A stretch of 64,000 nt of DNA from Sphingobacteriia bacterium (GTDB taxonomy: Bacteria; Bacteroidota; Bacteroidia; Chitinophagales; Chitinophagaceae). The translations under genes and the position numbers were made by a program. Positions 17,102 through 27,317 of the stretch are shown in pieces (within the stretch, counting starts at the first letter, position 1; each line of letters opens with the position of its first letter). The notes under the pieces were generated by a model. The model saw only the letters and a program-made list of their open reading frames with translations. It was not told the DNA's origin and ran no database searches. The DNA lies in contig CANGCK010000014.1 of the NCBI GenBank assembly GCA_947452295.1, forward strand, positions 1 through 64,000, given 5' to 3'.

Positions 17102-17878
17102 ATGAATTACGATACAATTCTCACCTCCATCAACAACGGAATTTTTACAGTAACTATTAACAGGCCCGACAAATTAAACGCATTGAATAAGCAAGTTATG
17201 GCCGATTTAAATAGCGTTTTAGATGATGTATATAGTAATACTTCCATACAATCGGTTATTATTACCGGTGCAGGACCAAAGGCTTTTGTTGCAGGTGCCG
17301 ACATTAGTGAGTTTAGCGGCACAGCCGAAGAAGGCAAAATTTTAGCCAAAAAAGGGCAAGACCTTTTCTTTAAAATAGAAAATTGCCCAAAACCAATAGT
17401 AGCTTGTGTAAATGGATTTGCCTTGGGTGGAGGATGCGAATTAGCCATGAGCTGTCATTTTAGAATAGCCAGCGAAAATGCCAAATTTGGACAGCCTGAA
17501 GTTAACCTAGGTATACTACCCGGCTATGGAGGAACGCAACGCCTTGTTCAACTGATAGGAAAAGGTAAGGCCCTTGAGTTGATGATGAGTGCAACTATGA
17601 TTGATGCCAACAATGCACTGCAATATGGCTTAGTAAATTATGTAGTATCGGCAGATGATTTACTCAATAAAGCAATTGAAATATTAACCCTAATTAACAG
17701 CAAAGCACCATTAGCAGTAGCTGGTTGCATAAAAGCAGCCAACGCAGTTTTTAATGAATCTCTGAATGGATATGATGTAGAAATAGATGCGTTTGGAAAT
17801 TGTTTTGCTACAACCGATATGAAAGAAGGTACTAGCGCTTTTCTTGAAAAAAGAAAAGCCGTTTTTTCAGGAAAATAA
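17102..17878 (+). CDS. Enoyl-CoA hydratase/isomerase (crotonase family)
   Basis: A 258-residue crotonase fold protein, standard length. The oxyanion-hole segments are [11 protein letters not shown] and [14 protein letters not shown]. Both catalytic glutamates of true hydratases are present (Glu113 and Glu133 in [20 protein letters not shown]). It should hydrate short-chain trans-2-enoyl-CoA in the cytoplasm, as in beta-oxidation or butyrate/branched-chain routes. It follows the B12-binding gene by 15 bp and precedes fumC by 13 bp, so all three are probably one operon. Confidence 0.93.
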   Translation: MNYDTILTSINNGIFTVTINRPDKLNALNKQVMADLNSVLDDVYSNTSIQSVIITGAGPKAFVAGADISEFSGTAEEGKILAKKGQDLFFKIENCPKPIVACVNGFALGGGCELAMSCHFRIASENAKFGQPEVNLGILPGYGGTQRLVQLIGKGKALELMMSATMIDANNALQYGLVNYVVSADDLLNKAIEILTLINSKAPLAVAGCIKAANAVFNESLNGYDVEIDAFGNCFATTDMKEGTSAFLEKRKAVFSGK

Positions 17879-17891
17879 ACCAACCAACTAT

Positions 17892-19292
17892 ATGGAATAC
17901 AGAATAGAAAAAGACACAATGGGAGAAGTGAAGGTTCCGGCAAATGTTTACTGGGGCGCTCAAACACAAAGAAGTATTGAAAATTTTAAGATTGCACAAG
18001 ACATCAACAGAATGCCGAAAGAAATTATTGAAGCATTTGCATTTTTAAAAAAGGCAGCAGCTCTTACCAATTTAGATGCGGGTGTTTTACCGGCCGATAA
18101 AGCAGCATTAATTGGTACTGTTTGTGATGAAATTTTAGCAGGCAAACTAAACGATCAATTTCCATTGGTAGTATGGCAAACAGGTAGCGGCACACAAAGC
18201 AACATGAATGTAAATGAAGTTGTTGCATACAGAGGTCATGTAATTAAAGGTGGCAGCTTAACCGATAAAGATAAATTTTTACACCCCAATGATGATGTGA
18301 ATAAATCACAATCGTCTAACGATACATTTCCTACTGCAATGCATATTGCAGCCTATAAAATTTTAGTTGAAACTACTATTCCCGGTATTGAAAAATTAAG
18401 AGACACCCTTGCAGCAAAAAGTAAGGCATTTATGCATGTGGTGAAAATTGGTCGTACCCATTTTATGGATGCAACTCCTTTAACTGTTGGCCAAGAAATA
18501 AGCGGGTATGTATCTCAGTTAAATCACGGATTAAAAGCTATTAAAAATACCCTCAGTCACTTAACAGAATTAGCTTTAGGTGGAACTGCTGTTGGTACTG
18601 GTATTAATACCCCTAAAGGATATGATGTAAACGTTGCCAAACACATAGCCAACTTAACTGGCTTGCCATTTGTTACTGCCGAAAATAAGTTTGAAGCCCT
18701 AGCAGCTCACGATGCAATTGTAGAAGCACATGGCGCTTTGAAAACAGTTGCTGTTAGCTTAATGAAAATAGCCAATGACATTCGTATGCTTTCATCGGGA
18801 CCAAGAAGTGGAATTGGCGAACTGTTCATTCCCGACAATGAACCAGGCTCTTCTATTATGCCGGGTAAAGTAAACCCTACGCAATGTGAAGCTTTAACTA
18901 TGATTGCTGCACAGGTAATGGGAAATGATGTTGCCATTAATATAGGAGGCGCAAATGGTCACTTTGAATTGAATGTTTTTAAACCAGTTATGATTTACAA
19001 TTTCTTGCATAGCGCAAGGTTAATTGGTGATGGCTGCGTAAGCTTTAATGACAAGTGTGCAATTGGTATTGAACCAATTGAAGCAAATATTAAAAAGCAT
19101 GTAGACAATAGCCTGATGTTGGTAACTGCATTAAACACAAAAATTGGTTACTACAAAGCAGCTGAAATTGCTCAAACTGCACACAAAGAAGGAACAACCT
19201 TAAAAGAAATGGCCATCAAATTAGGGTATTTAACTGCAGAAGAATTCGACGCTTGGGTTGTGCCTGCGCAAATGGTTGGAGAAATAAAATAA
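17892..19292 (+). CDS. fumC: Class II fumarate hydratase
   Basis: A 466-residue iron-independent fumarase converting fumarate to malate in the TCA cycle. The superfamily signature [11 protein letters not shown] is present, along with [25 protein letters not shown] and [16 protein letters not shown]. The frame is open further upstream, but the ATG at 17892 lies 13 bp after the hydratase stop and starts at the conserved [16 protein letters not shown], so it is chosen. Last gene of the B12-binding/hydratase/fumarase operon. Its stop lies just before a strong hairpin. Confidence 0.95.
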   Translation: MEYRIEKDTMGEVKVPANVYWGAQTQRSIENFKIAQDINRMPKEIIEAFAFLKKAAALTNLDAGVLPADKAALIGTVCDEILAGKLNDQFPLVVWQTGSGTQSNMNVNEVVAYRGHVIKGGSLTDKDKFLHPNDDVNKSQSSNDTFPTAMHIAAYKILVETTIPGIEKLRDTLAAKSKAFMHVVKIGRTHFMDATPLTVGQEISGYVSQLNHGLKAIKNTLSHLTELALGGTAVGTGINTPKGYDVNVAKHIANLTGLPFVTAENKFEALAAHDAIVEAHGALKTVAVSLMKIANDIRMLSSGPRSGIGELFIPDNEPGSSIMPGKVNPTQCEALTMIAAQVMGNDVAINIGGANGHFELNVFKPVMIYNFLHSARLIGDGCVSFNDKCAIGIEPIEANIKKHVDNSLMLVTALNTKIGYYKAAEIAQTAHKEGTTLKEMAIKLGYLTAEEFDAWVVPAQMVGEIK

Positions 19293-19293
19293 T

Positions 19294-19327
19294 AAAAGAT
19301 GTAACTGTTTACACAGTTACATCTTTT
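19294..19327. terminator. Bidirectional terminator between fumC and amidohydrolase
   Basis: AAAAGATGTAACTGT (19294-19308), loop TTAC, ACAGTTACATCTTTT (19313-19327), a perfect 15-bp stem with A/T flanks suiting both directions. It starts one base after the fumC stop and includes the final codons and stop of the convergent amidohydrolase gene. Confidence 0.9.
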
Positions 19328-20945
19328 TACCACCTATATAAGTAGCAGAAACCTTGGTATTCAAAATATCGGTTTCTGCTATTTTCATTAAGTCTTTATC
19401 TACAATTATAAAATCAGCTTTCTTACCCTTTTCCAAGCTACCTATTTCTTTTTCTAAAAAACCTGCTTTAGCTGCCCAAATGGTCATTCCTTTTAATGTT
19501 TCTTCTCTAGTTAAGGCATTTTCTACCTGAAAGCCCTTTTCCGGAAAGCCTTTGGCATCTTTGCGTACTACAGCAGCCAAAAATGTTTTAAATGGAGAAA
19601 TGTCTTCTACTGGAAAATCCGTACCCAATGGCAGCCAGCCATTTTGTTGTAATAATTGCTTGTAAGCATAAGCGCCTTTCATTCGCTCTTTGCCCAACCT
19701 TTCTTCTGCCCAATACATATCACTGGTGCCATGAGTTGGCTGCACAGAAGGAATGATTGCTACTTTTCCAAATAAATCAAAATCATTGATGTTCACAATT
19801 TGCGCATGCTCTATTCTCCACCTTTTATCATTTTTAGCTTTTAGGTACTTATTGTAAATAGTAAGAATTTCTCTATTTGCACTATCACCAATAGCATGGG
19901 TACACATTTGAAAACTTGTAGTACTTAATACTTTGGCCAATGAATCGTAATGTGATTTGTTTCTTAATAAAAAGCCTGACCATTCGGGTTGATCGGAATA
20001 GTGTTCTAATAAGCAAGCACCCCTGCTACCTAGTGCTCCATCGGCATACACTTTAAATCCATTTACAAATAATTTATCGGTTTTGTAGGGTCCTTTTTTT
20101 AAATACTGCTCAAGATTTTTATTGTTGTCGCTTAACATAACATATAAGCGCATTTGTAACTGATTGTTCTTTTGCAATCCATCTAATAAATCAACATCTT
20201 CTACATCTAATCCGCAATCTGTAACGGTTGTAAGCCCTTGTTGAAAACAGTTTTGCTGTGCTTTATTTAACCAGTTAATATAATCATCCTTTGTAGGTGG
20301 CGGTATTTTTGCATACACTGCATTGTCGGCATTGTCTATCAATATACCGGTTAATTCCCCATTTTTTGTTTGTATATCACCGCCTGTAATGGCTTGTCCG
20401 GCTTTAATACCCGCCAATGCTAAAGCAACTGAATTGGCAATAGAAGCATGCCCATCTATTCGTGTAATTACAACAGGTGTATTCGGAAAAGCTTTGTTCA
20501 GCAATTCATTGGTAGGAAATGTTTTTCCTGGCCAACGGTTTTGATCCCATCCACGACCTTGAATCCATTTCATTTCGGGATGTTGCTTGGCAAAAAGCAC
20601 TATGCGGTTAACCGTTTCTTCCCAAGTATTGGTGCCAAACAAATCTACCTGAAAAAGACCACGCGCATATCCCATAAAATGTGCATGCGCATCAATAAAT
20701 CCAGGATAAACAGCATTGCCTTTTGCATCAATTAACTCTTTGGCATTATATGCATTAGTAATCTCCTCATTTTTACCCACTGCAACAATTTTTCCATCTT
20801 TTATAGCCATTGCTTCAGCGGTTGAAAAAGAAGAATCAACCGTATAAATCACCGCATGGTGTACAATGGTATCTACTTTATTATTTGTACAAGCAGTAAA
20901 AAGCAAAACACTCAGCAAGAAGCATATTTGAATATTTTTATACAT
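19317..20945 (-). CDS. Amidohydrolase family lipoprotein (YtcJ-like)
   Basis: A 542-residue protein with a lipoprotein signal ending in LLFTAC, cysteine near residue 19. It belongs to the amidohydrolase-3 (YtcJ-like) group: AVYPGFIDAHAHFMGYARG carries the first metal-binding His-x-His, and later motifs are KVYADGALGSRGA, HAIGDSANR, RIEHAQIV and PLGTDFPVEDISPF. These are metal-dependent hydrolases of C-N bonds, but the substrate is unknown. The lipid anchor indicates an envelope location. Single leftward gene that ends inside the fumC terminator. Confidence 0.9.
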   Translation of the reverse strand: MYKNIQICFLLSVLLFTACTNNKVDTIVHHAVIYTVDSSFSTAEAMAIKDGKIVAVGKNEEITNAYNAKELIDAKGNAVYPGFIDAHAHFMGYARGLFQVDLFGTNTWEETVNRIVLFAKQHPEMKWIQGRGWDQNRWPGKTFPTNELLNKAFPNTPVVITRIDGHASIANSVALALAGIKAGQAITGGDIQTKNGELTGILIDNADNAVYAKIPPPTKDDYINWLNKAQQNCFQQGLTTVTDCGLDVEDVDLLDGLQKNNQLQMRLYVMLSDNNKNLEQYLKKGPYKTDKLFVNGFKVYADGALGSRGACLLEHYSDQPEWSGFLLRNKSHYDSLAKVLSTTSFQMCTHAIGDSANREILTIYNKYLKAKNDKRWRIEHAQIVNINDFDLFGKVAIIPSVQPTHGTSDMYWAEERLGKERMKGAYAYKQLLQQNGWLPLGTDFPVEDISPFKTFLAAVVRKDAKGFPEKGFQVENALTREETLKGMTIWAAKAGFLEKEIGSLEKGKKADFIIVDKDLMKIAETDILNTKVSATYIGGKKM

Positions 20946-21066
20946 ATTAGTTTATTTAAATTTGATCGATTTAATTCCAGGGAAGCGCATATTGCCGTTC
21001 TCTCTTTTAGTGAGATTTAGTGCCCCTGTAAATTAGTATATTATTGCTATTTGGTTGATTTTTTTA

Positions 21067-21243
21067 TCAATATTTTAATCCCTGCAACATAGATGTATCA
21101 ATTTTTTTAGCCGCTTTTATCTCTACCCCAAACTGTTCCATATTTTTATACAGTACCAGGTCTATGTCATTGCCCGCAACAGTAATACATGTACAAAGTA
21201 CGAAATTGCGTAAACCTAAATTCGAATTATTTAAAATATTAGC
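21067..21243 (-). pseudogene. C-terminal remnant of a DUF4143/AAA ATPase-type protein
   Basis: On the minus strand a 58-codon open stretch without a start ends at TGA 21067. It reads ...LGLRNFVLCTC then AGNDIDLVLYKN, FGVEIKAAKKID and TSMLQGLKY. The D-x-x-x...E-I-K pattern and closing GLKY match the PD-(D/E)XK-like C-terminus of DUF4143 ATPases. The upstream part with the ATPase is absent and a TAG blocks the frame. It is a dead end piece, probably left after deletion of an accessory gene. Confidence 0.55.
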
Positions 21244-21282
21244 CTATTGATGTTATCAAGCATACATACAATATTTTACAAA

Positions 21283-21309
21283 AAAAGCACTTGAAAATCA
21301 AGTGCTTTT
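21283..21309 (-). terminator. Terminator after lspA
   Basis: AAAAGCACTTGA (21283-21294), loop AAA, TCAAGTGCTTTT (21298-21309), a 12-bp stem. On the minus strand it continues into a run of T, so it ends the gldF-to-lspA transcript. Confidence 0.85.
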
Positions 21310-21330
21310 GCTATTATAATTATTCGGAAA

Positions 21331-22008
21331 TTAAAGTATCTGTGTATTATCGTCTACCAATGTATTTGTCTCAACAGTATGATGTGTTGACTCTTCTGGT
21401 ATTGTAAAATATTTTCCTTGAAATACAAGTATGGTTAGAACTCCAGTTGAGATAGACATATCTGCAATATTAAATACTGGTCTAAAGAACTCGAACTCAT
21501 CTCCACCTACAAAAGGTACCCAAGTTGGGAAATGTGCATTGGTGATGATTGGAAAATAAAGCATGTCTACCACTTTGCCATGAAACAAACCAGCATACCC
21601 ACCAGCAGCAGGTAATATTTGGGCAACATTCTGGGAAAATGGATTACTTGATTCAAATATCAACCCATAAAATAAACTGTCGATTAGGTTACCCAGCGCA
21701 CCTGCATAAATAAGTGCAGCACAAATAATAAAACCCCGATGCATTTTTTTTCTGATAAAATCGCGTAGTAAAAAACTACCCCAAATAACAGCAATTAATC
21801 TAAATAAGGTTAATGCAATTTTACCGAAATTTCCACCAAACTTCCAACCCCAAGCCATTCCTTCATTTTCTACAAAATGAAGCTTAAACCAATTACCTAA
21901 TACATTATGTTCTTCTCCAGCAAAAAAATTTAACTTGATGTAGAACTTTGCTGCCTGATCTACAAAAATAATTGCTAAAATGATCAATAATACTTGTCGT
22001 GCTTTCAC
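21331..22008 (-). CDS. lspA: Signal peptidase II (lipoprotein signal peptidase)
   Basis: A 225-residue inner-membrane aspartyl protease that removes signal peptides from prolipoproteins. Four membrane helices are visible. The catalytic aspartates are Asp110 in GNLIDSLFYG and Asp183 in VFNIADMSISTG. The segment FVENEGMAWGW is also typical. It is longer than the E. coli enzyme (164 residues) because of an insertion between the two aspartates and an extended tail, common in Bacteroidota. It is 58 bp downstream of murF/alr, the last gene of the leftward operon. It would serve the many lipoproteins predicted here. Confidence 0.93.
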   Translation of the reverse strand: MKARQVLLIILAIIFVDQAAKFYIKLNFFAGEEHNVLGNWFKLHFVENEGMAWGWKFGGNFGKIALTLFRLIAVIWGSFLLRDFIRKKMHRGFIICAALIYAGALGNLIDSLFYGLIFESSNPFSQNVAQILPAAGGYAGLFHGKVVDMLYFPIITNAHFPTWVPFVGGDEFEFFRPVFNIADMSISTGVLTILVFQGKYFTIPEESTHHTVETNTLVDDNTQIL

Positions 22009-22066
22009 AAATTTAAAATTTTCTTATAACCAAAGATAGTGCTTGATTGTTATACAATTATATACT

Positions 22067-24541
22067 TTACTCTTCAAAATACAACCGTTTTACACGTTGG
22101 CTTATGCCAGTCATAATTTCATAGGGAATAGAACCAGATGCTTTTGCTATAGCTTGTACAGTTACATGAGTGCCAAACACTTCTACGGTATCCCCCGCTT
22201 TTACATCTGGAATATCTGTAATGTCTAACATGGTCATATCCATACAAACATTGCCAATTACTGGTGCATAATATCCATTAACATACATTTTCCCAACTCC
22301 ATTTCCCATTCGTCTATTATACCCATCTGCATAACCAATACGAACAGTTGCAATAATACTATTTCTATTTAAAATTCCTTTTCTGCCATATCCTACTGAA
22401 TTTCCAGCTGCAACTGTTCTAATCTGTGCAATAGTAGTTTTTAACACTGCCACTGTATGTAAAGTAACATTTTCGTCAATTCCACTATCAATTCCATACA
22501 TTCCAATCCCTAATCGAACCATATCTAATTGATAAGTAGGTTTTTTTGAAATAGCCGCTGTATTAGCAATATGTTTAATAAAATTATATCCCAACTGCTG
22601 CGATAACTGTTGACATGTAGTAGTAAATAAATTTACTTGGTATTGTGTAAACTCATCGAACGCAGGATCTTCACTAGCTACTAAGTGACTAAATACAGAC
22701 TTTATAATCACTTCTTGTTGAGTAGTTATATAATTGGCATGGCGCAGAATTTCATCACACTCAAAACCCAATCTATTCATCCCTGTATTTAGTTTCAGAT
22801 GGATAGGGTATTGTTGTATCCCCTCCTTCTGTAGAAATTGCTGAAACAATTCAAAGATATTCAATGAAAATATTTCTGGCTCTAAATTATAATTTACTAA
22901 AACATCAAAACAATACTCATCAGGACTCATTACCATTATAGGCAAGCTAATTCCTGCCTTTCTTAATGCAACGCCTTCATCGGCATATGCTACTGCTAAA
23001 TAATCTACTTGCTGCTGTTGTAATTTTCGGGCTACTTCGCCAGCTCCACTTCCATAACTAAATGCTTTTACCATTGCCATTAATTTCGTAGATGGCTTCA
23101 ACATCGACTGATATAATGTAAGGTTTTTTACTAAGGAAGAAAGATTGATTTCTAATACGGTTTGATGTACTTGATCTTCCAACCAATGGGCAATTCTTTC
23201 AAACTCAAATTTTCGAGCTCCTTTTAATAAAATATATTCGTGCTGGAAGTGATTGTGATTTAATTGATTTAAAAAATCATCCGTACTATTAAACAAAGTT
23301 ATTTCAAACGTATTGTCGTCTGTTTTCTTTGGATTGAACGATTGACTAAAATATTTCGTAATCGATTCACCTACTGCATAGAGTTGTTGAATTCCAGCTT
23401 GCTGCAACAACAACACTACTTCGCGGTATAAATCGGTTTCATTTTGCCCAGACTCAACAATATCGGACAATACAACTGTTGTAAGTTGTTTCCCTGCCTG
23501 TTCTTTTAAAAAATTTAATGCCAAAGAAAGTGATACTTTATCATTACTATAACTGTCATTTAATACAAAACAGTTATTGATTCCTTTTCTAAGCTGCATC
23601 CGCATTTCTACAGGTGTTAACTGTAATACCCTCGATTGAATAATTGTTAAATCGATTCCCAAAAAAAGTAAAACAGTAATACAAGTAATTGCATTTTGAA
23701 TAGATATGTCATCTACAAAAGGAATAACAAAACACACTTCTTTATGTAAATAAATTGCTTTTACTTCTGTTATATTTACTTTTTTTATTTGTTCATATAC
23801 ATAAAGGGTATCTGATTTATCCCCTCCCCAAGTAATAATATTCCCGGAAACAGGTATAGGATAGGGCACAAAGTTATTGGCAACTATAACATTGGGAGTA
23901 TGCTTAAATAACAAACATTTTTCATTTGTTTTTGCCAAATTGGATGTAAAGCCTTCACTATGTACATCTGTAATATTGGTAAAAACACCTATAGTAGGTT
24001 GAATGATTTTTTCGAGCGATTGCATTTCACTTGTTGTAGAAATACCTGCTTCAAATATTCCCAATGAATGATGTACATTCATTTGAAGTACACTTAACGG
24101 TACACCAATTTGTGAATTGTAACTACGTGGACTTCTCACAATAGAATAATCGGGCTGCAATAATTGAAACAGCCATTCTTTTACAATGGTTTTTCCATTG
24201 CTCCCAGTAATGCCTATTACAGGTAAAGTAAACTGGTTTCTATGAAATATAGCGATTTGTTGTAAAGCCTGAACAGTATTGGGTACTTTAAAAAATACAG
24301 CTTCAGGGTATGATGACTCATCAATTTTTTCATCAATCATAAATGCGCGTACACCAAGTTGATACAGTTCCGGTATAAATACCAGTCCAGTTCTGCGATG
24401 TCCTTTAATTGCAAAGAATAATGTATGTTCAGGAAAATTAACTTTCCTGCTATCAGTTACAAAATGCTTTATAATACTTTCTGCATTACCAGTAATAGTA
24501 AGTGAAAGGATTTGTGCAATTTGTTGTAACGTATAGTTCAT
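22067..24541 (-). CDS. Bifunctional MurF ligase / alanine racemase
   Basis: An 824-residue fusion. Residues 1 to about 450 are UDP-N-acetylmuramoyl-tripeptide--D-alanyl-D-alanine ligase, with ATP-binding GITGSNGKT near residue 110. Residues about 455-824 are PLP-dependent alanine racemase, with the PLP lysine near residue 490 in MAMVKAFSYGSG and catalytic-region segments VGYGRKG and RIGYADGYNRRMGNG. One protein thus makes D-alanine and adds the D-Ala-D-Ala dipeptide to the peptidoglycan precursor, leaving only Ddl as the missing step. This fusion is known in Bacteroidota. The terC gene ends 5 bp upstream. Confidence 0.93.
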   Translation of the reverse strand: MNYTLQQIAQILSLTITGNAESIIKHFVTDSRKVNFPEHTLFFAIKGHRRTGLVFIPELYQLGVRAFMIDEKIDESSYPEAVFFKVPNTVQALQQIAIFHRNQFTLPVIGITGSNGKTIVKEWLFQLLQPDYSIVRSPRSYNSQIGVPLSVLQMNVHHSLGIFEAGISTTSEMQSLEKIIQPTIGVFTNITDVHSEGFTSNLAKTNEKCLLFKHTPNVIVANNFVPYPIPVSGNIITWGGDKSDTLYVYEQIKKVNITEVKAIYLHKEVCFVIPFVDDISIQNAITCITVLLFLGIDLTIIQSRVLQLTPVEMRMQLRKGINNCFVLNDSYSNDKVSLSLALNFLKEQAGKQLTTVVLSDIVESGQNETDLYREVVLLLQQAGIQQLYAVGESITKYFSQSFNPKKTDDNTFEITLFNSTDDFLNQLNHNHFQHEYILLKGARKFEFERIAHWLEDQVHQTVLEINLSSLVKNLTLYQSMLKPSTKLMAMVKAFSYGSGAGEVARKLQQQQVDYLAVAYADEGVALRKAGISLPIMVMSPDEYCFDVLVNYNLEPEIFSLNIFELFQQFLQKEGIQQYPIHLKLNTGMNRLGFECDEILRHANYITTQQEVIIKSVFSHLVASEDPAFDEFTQYQVNLFTTTCQQLSQQLGYNFIKHIANTAAISKKPTYQLDMVRLGIGMYGIDSGIDENVTLHTVAVLKTTIAQIRTVAAGNSVGYGRKGILNRNSIIATVRIGYADGYNRRMGNGVGKMYVNGYYAPVIGNVCMDMTMLDITDIPDVKAGDTVEVFGTHVTVQAIAKASGSIPYEIMTGISQRVKRLYFEE

Positions 24542-24546
24542 TTCAA

Positions 24547-25554
24547 TTAATTTACTGAATCATCTTGCACATCAGCAGGTGTTCCTTTTTTATTCATGAT
24601 GATTGAATAAAATATTGATCCGGCAATACACACCACAATAATGCCCAACGAAAGAAACACTTGAGTCGATTTATCAAACCATTCGTTTATAAAATGTTCA
24701 CCCAGCATTTTAACACCTATGAATACCAATACGATGGCAATACCCTGCTGTAAATAATCGAATTTGGTTACAGCTCCACGTAATAAGAAAAATAATGAAC
24801 GCAATCCCAATACTGCAAATATGTTTGAAGTATAAATTATCATTGGGTCTTTAGAAATGCCCATGACTGCGGGGATGGAATCTAATGCAAAAACCAAATC
24901 AATTGCGGCTAATAATACAACAACTACAAATAATATGGTATAAATAGGTTTGCCGTTTTCCCGAACAATATACTTCCCATTTCCATCATGATTAGCAAGC
25001 GGTAAATATTTTTTTAGAAATTTATATACTTTCGATTCGTGCGGATCAAATTGTTCTTCTCCATCTGCGGTAAACATTGTATAGCCGGTATATACCAGAA
25101 ATAATCCGAAAATATATAATACCCAGGCAAACTTTGCCACCAATGCAACACCAAGTGTGATAAAGATTATCCTGAATATAATTGCCATCAAAATGCCTAT
25201 TAATAACACCCGTGAGTAATGTTGTTCTTTGACTTTAAATGAATTAAAAATTAAAATAAAAACAAAAATATTGTCGATGCTCAAACTCCATTCCATCAAA
25301 TAAGCACTTAAAAATTCAAGCGGTAATTGTGAACTATTAGAAACGTTTCCATTGCTTTCTTCAGCAAGCAAACTACCTTCTACCCATAAAAAAACAAAGA
25401 AAGCCAATGCCAGTCCAACCCAAAAAAAAGTTTGCGTTAACGCTTGCTTTATGGTAATTGTTTTATTTTTTTTGCTCAACAATCCTAAGTCAAAGCTAAG
25501 AGCAATGGTTAAGACAATTCCAAATACAAGATAAACTATAGCATGTGTGCTCAT
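24547..25554 (-). CDS. TerC family integral membrane protein
   Basis: A 335-residue protein with about nine membrane helices. TerC hallmarks are SLSIDNIFVFILIF and AAIDLVFALDSIPAVMGIS with acidic residues in membrane segments, then LRSLFFLLRGAVTKFDYLQQG. TerC/Alx proteins are linked to manganese export and tellurite resistance, and can act with the secretion machinery to metallate exported enzymes. Metal specificity here is inferred. It sits 14 bp after gldG and 5 bp before murF/alr in the operon. Confidence 0.92.
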   Translation of the reverse strand: MSTHAIVYLVFGIVLTIALSFDLGLLSKKNKTITIKQALTQTFFWVGLALAFFVFLWVEGSLLAEESNGNVSNSSQLPLEFLSAYLMEWSLSIDNIFVFILIFNSFKVKEQHYSRVLLIGILMAIIFRIIFITLGVALVAKFAWVLYIFGLFLVYTGYTMFTADGEEQFDPHESKVYKFLKKYLPLANHDGNGKYIVRENGKPIYTILFVVVVLLAAIDLVFALDSIPAVMGISKDPMIIYTSNIFAVLGLRSLFFLLRGAVTKFDYLQQGIAIVLVFIGVKMLGEHFINEWFDKSTQVFLSLGIIVVCIAGSIFYSIIMNKKGTPADVQDDSVN

Positions 25555-25568
25555 AAAATAAGTTCAGA

Positions 25569-27317
25569 TTAAACAGAATATTTTTCTTTTCGTTGCCATT
25601 GAAACAATCCGCCAATTAATAGTATTAACAATACTGGAGCTAGTACATTAATTAGTTGCCAAACTGTTTTTTGTTCTTTTACTTTTTGCTTGTCTAATAA
25701 TCGAAGCACAACTGTTTTATTTCTGCTTTCGAATAGTTGTTTGTCGGACGATAAATAATCAATACTATTTAACACAAATTCTCTATTGGCAAACCGGTAG
25801 TTTTCGAGTGGTATCATACCCATTGGCATTGGTCCATTGGTATTGCTAATAGAATTGGTAACAATATCGGCATCACTAACTACAATTTGTTTGCCCGCTT
25901 TTGTAGCTTTCGACAAAAATGGTTTGCCCGTATGTCGCTGAATTGAATCTACTACAGAAGCCGCAATTCTATTGGCGAACAATGAATTAAACTTCCCTTC
26001 CAACAATACAGCTACTGGTATAAAACTTTTATTGAAACTTAATAAATCTTCTTCTTTTTCTACACTACTCAAGGATACAATTGCTGGTGAAGCAATTCTC
26101 CTGCTATTGGTATCTGTAGCCAATAGGATTGTTTTTTTAATCCCCCTAGCCATAACAGTATCTATACTAGATGGAAAAATAGGTAATACACGATCTATGT
26201 TTTGTGAAATAGGATTGGGTGTTCGAGATGTTAAAAATGGATAATAGGGCCAAGGCATTCTTTGCATACGAATACTTCCATCCGGATTTTTTCCTACTAC
26301 CAAGGGTATTTTTGAACAGTTTAAATCTTGTAATAAATCAGGATTAATTCTTACACCATATTTAAACAACAACTCATCTAAACCAAGTCCTCTATCGAAT
26401 GCGGTATATTGACCAGAGGTTCTTTTTAAACTATCTAGTTCTGCATACAATTTATCTACAAACCAAATGATGTTCCCGCCATTCATAACATATTGATCAA
26501 TCTTTAATTGATCTTCTTCGGTAAATAACTGAGTTGGTTTTACAATTATTAATGTTTGTATTAAAGCGGCATCGGGATAAGATTTTTTAAGATCTATTAC
26601 TGCAAGTTTATAATCGTTTCTTAAACTCTCCCCGAGGTCATTTACACTAAGATCAACCGGTTCTCCATTACCAACAGCGTAAGCAATGATGGGCATTTTT
26701 TTTCTGGTTAATTTATCGATGGCAACAATAAATTTATTTTCTAATAAGGCTTCTGCAGCATTGCGTGTTGCTTCTATATCTTCTTGAGGTTCGTCATTAA
26801 TTACGTTGTATTGTTTAAATATTTTTTTACTGCTTCGCAAATCAATAGCAATTGGGGTTTGATTATTACGATAACTTATAAGTGCCGATGGGATAATTAA
26901 TTGATTGGTAGTTTTATCTGCATTGTCTGATTCAATGGCTGTTTTTTCAAAAGCCACACCCATTGCAGCTAAACTATCATATAATTTTGTTTTAGCACTT
27001 TCATCGGTAATATCTGATCCAGGTTTTACGAATTCTATTTTTAGATGATTAGATGCATGCACATTCATTTCATCTAAAACATCTTTAACTGCCATACTCA
27101 GTTTTTTGTAATCGGCGGGTAAGTCGCCCGTTAAAAAAACCTGAATTGAAATAGTAGAGTCTACTTCCTTCAATAAATGAATAGTAGAAGTGCTCAACGT
27201 AAATCGTTTGTCTGCTGTTAAATCAAACCGAAATGAAAAAAATAAACTACCTAATACTACTATAGAAAATAATGCAATAGCAGTAATTAATTGATATTTT
27301 TTGAGAAACTGCTTCAT
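25569..27317 (-). CDS. gldG: Gliding-motility-type ABC transporter component GldG
   Basis: A 582-residue protein with an N-terminal membrane helix (about 11-30) and a C-terminal helix (about 557-575) flanking a large periplasmic part. The segment FFSFRFDLTADKRFTLS and the later LIIVKPTQLFTEEDQLKIDQYVMNGG are typical of GldG/DUF4350-type auxiliary ABC proteins. With GldA and GldF it forms an ABC transporter needed for gliding in Flavobacterium. In non-gliders the function is unclear. Its ATG overlaps the gldF stop by one base (TAATG), implying translational coupling. Confidence 0.88.
   Translation of the reverse strand: MKQFLKKYQLITAIALFSIVVLGSLFFSFRFDLTADKRFTLSTSTIHLLKEVDSTISIQVFLTGDLPADYKKLSMAVKDVLDEMNVHASNHLKIEFVKPGSDITDESAKTKLYDSLAAMGVAFEKTAIESDNADKTTNQLIIPSALISYRNNQTPIAIDLRSSKKIFKQYNVINDEPQEDIEATRNAAEALLENKFIVAIDKLTRKKMPIIAYAVGNGEPVDLSVNDLGESLRNDYKLAVIDLKKSYPDAALIQTLIIVKPTQLFTEEDQLKIDQYVMNGGNIIWFVDKLYAELDSLKRTSGQYTAFDRGLGLDELLFKYGVRINPDLLQDLNCSKIPLVVGKNPDGSIRMQRMPWPYYPFLTSRTPNPISQNIDRVLPIFPSSIDTVMARGIKKTILLATDTNSRRIASPAIVSLSSVEKEEDLLSFNKSFIPVAVLLEGKFNSLFANRIAASVVDSIQRHTGKPFLSKATKAGKQIVVSDADIVTNSISNTNGPMPMGMIPLENYRFANREFVLNSIDYLSSDKQLFESRNKTVVLRLLDKQKVKEQKTVWQLINVLAPVLLILLIGGLFQWQRKEKYSV

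Larger units (their letters stand above)
20946..21330. other. Intergenic region with gene remnant and terminator
   Basis: A 385-bp region holding a decayed DUF4143-like fragment (21067-21243) and the lspA terminator (21283-21309). No intact gene is seen. Confidence 0.6.
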
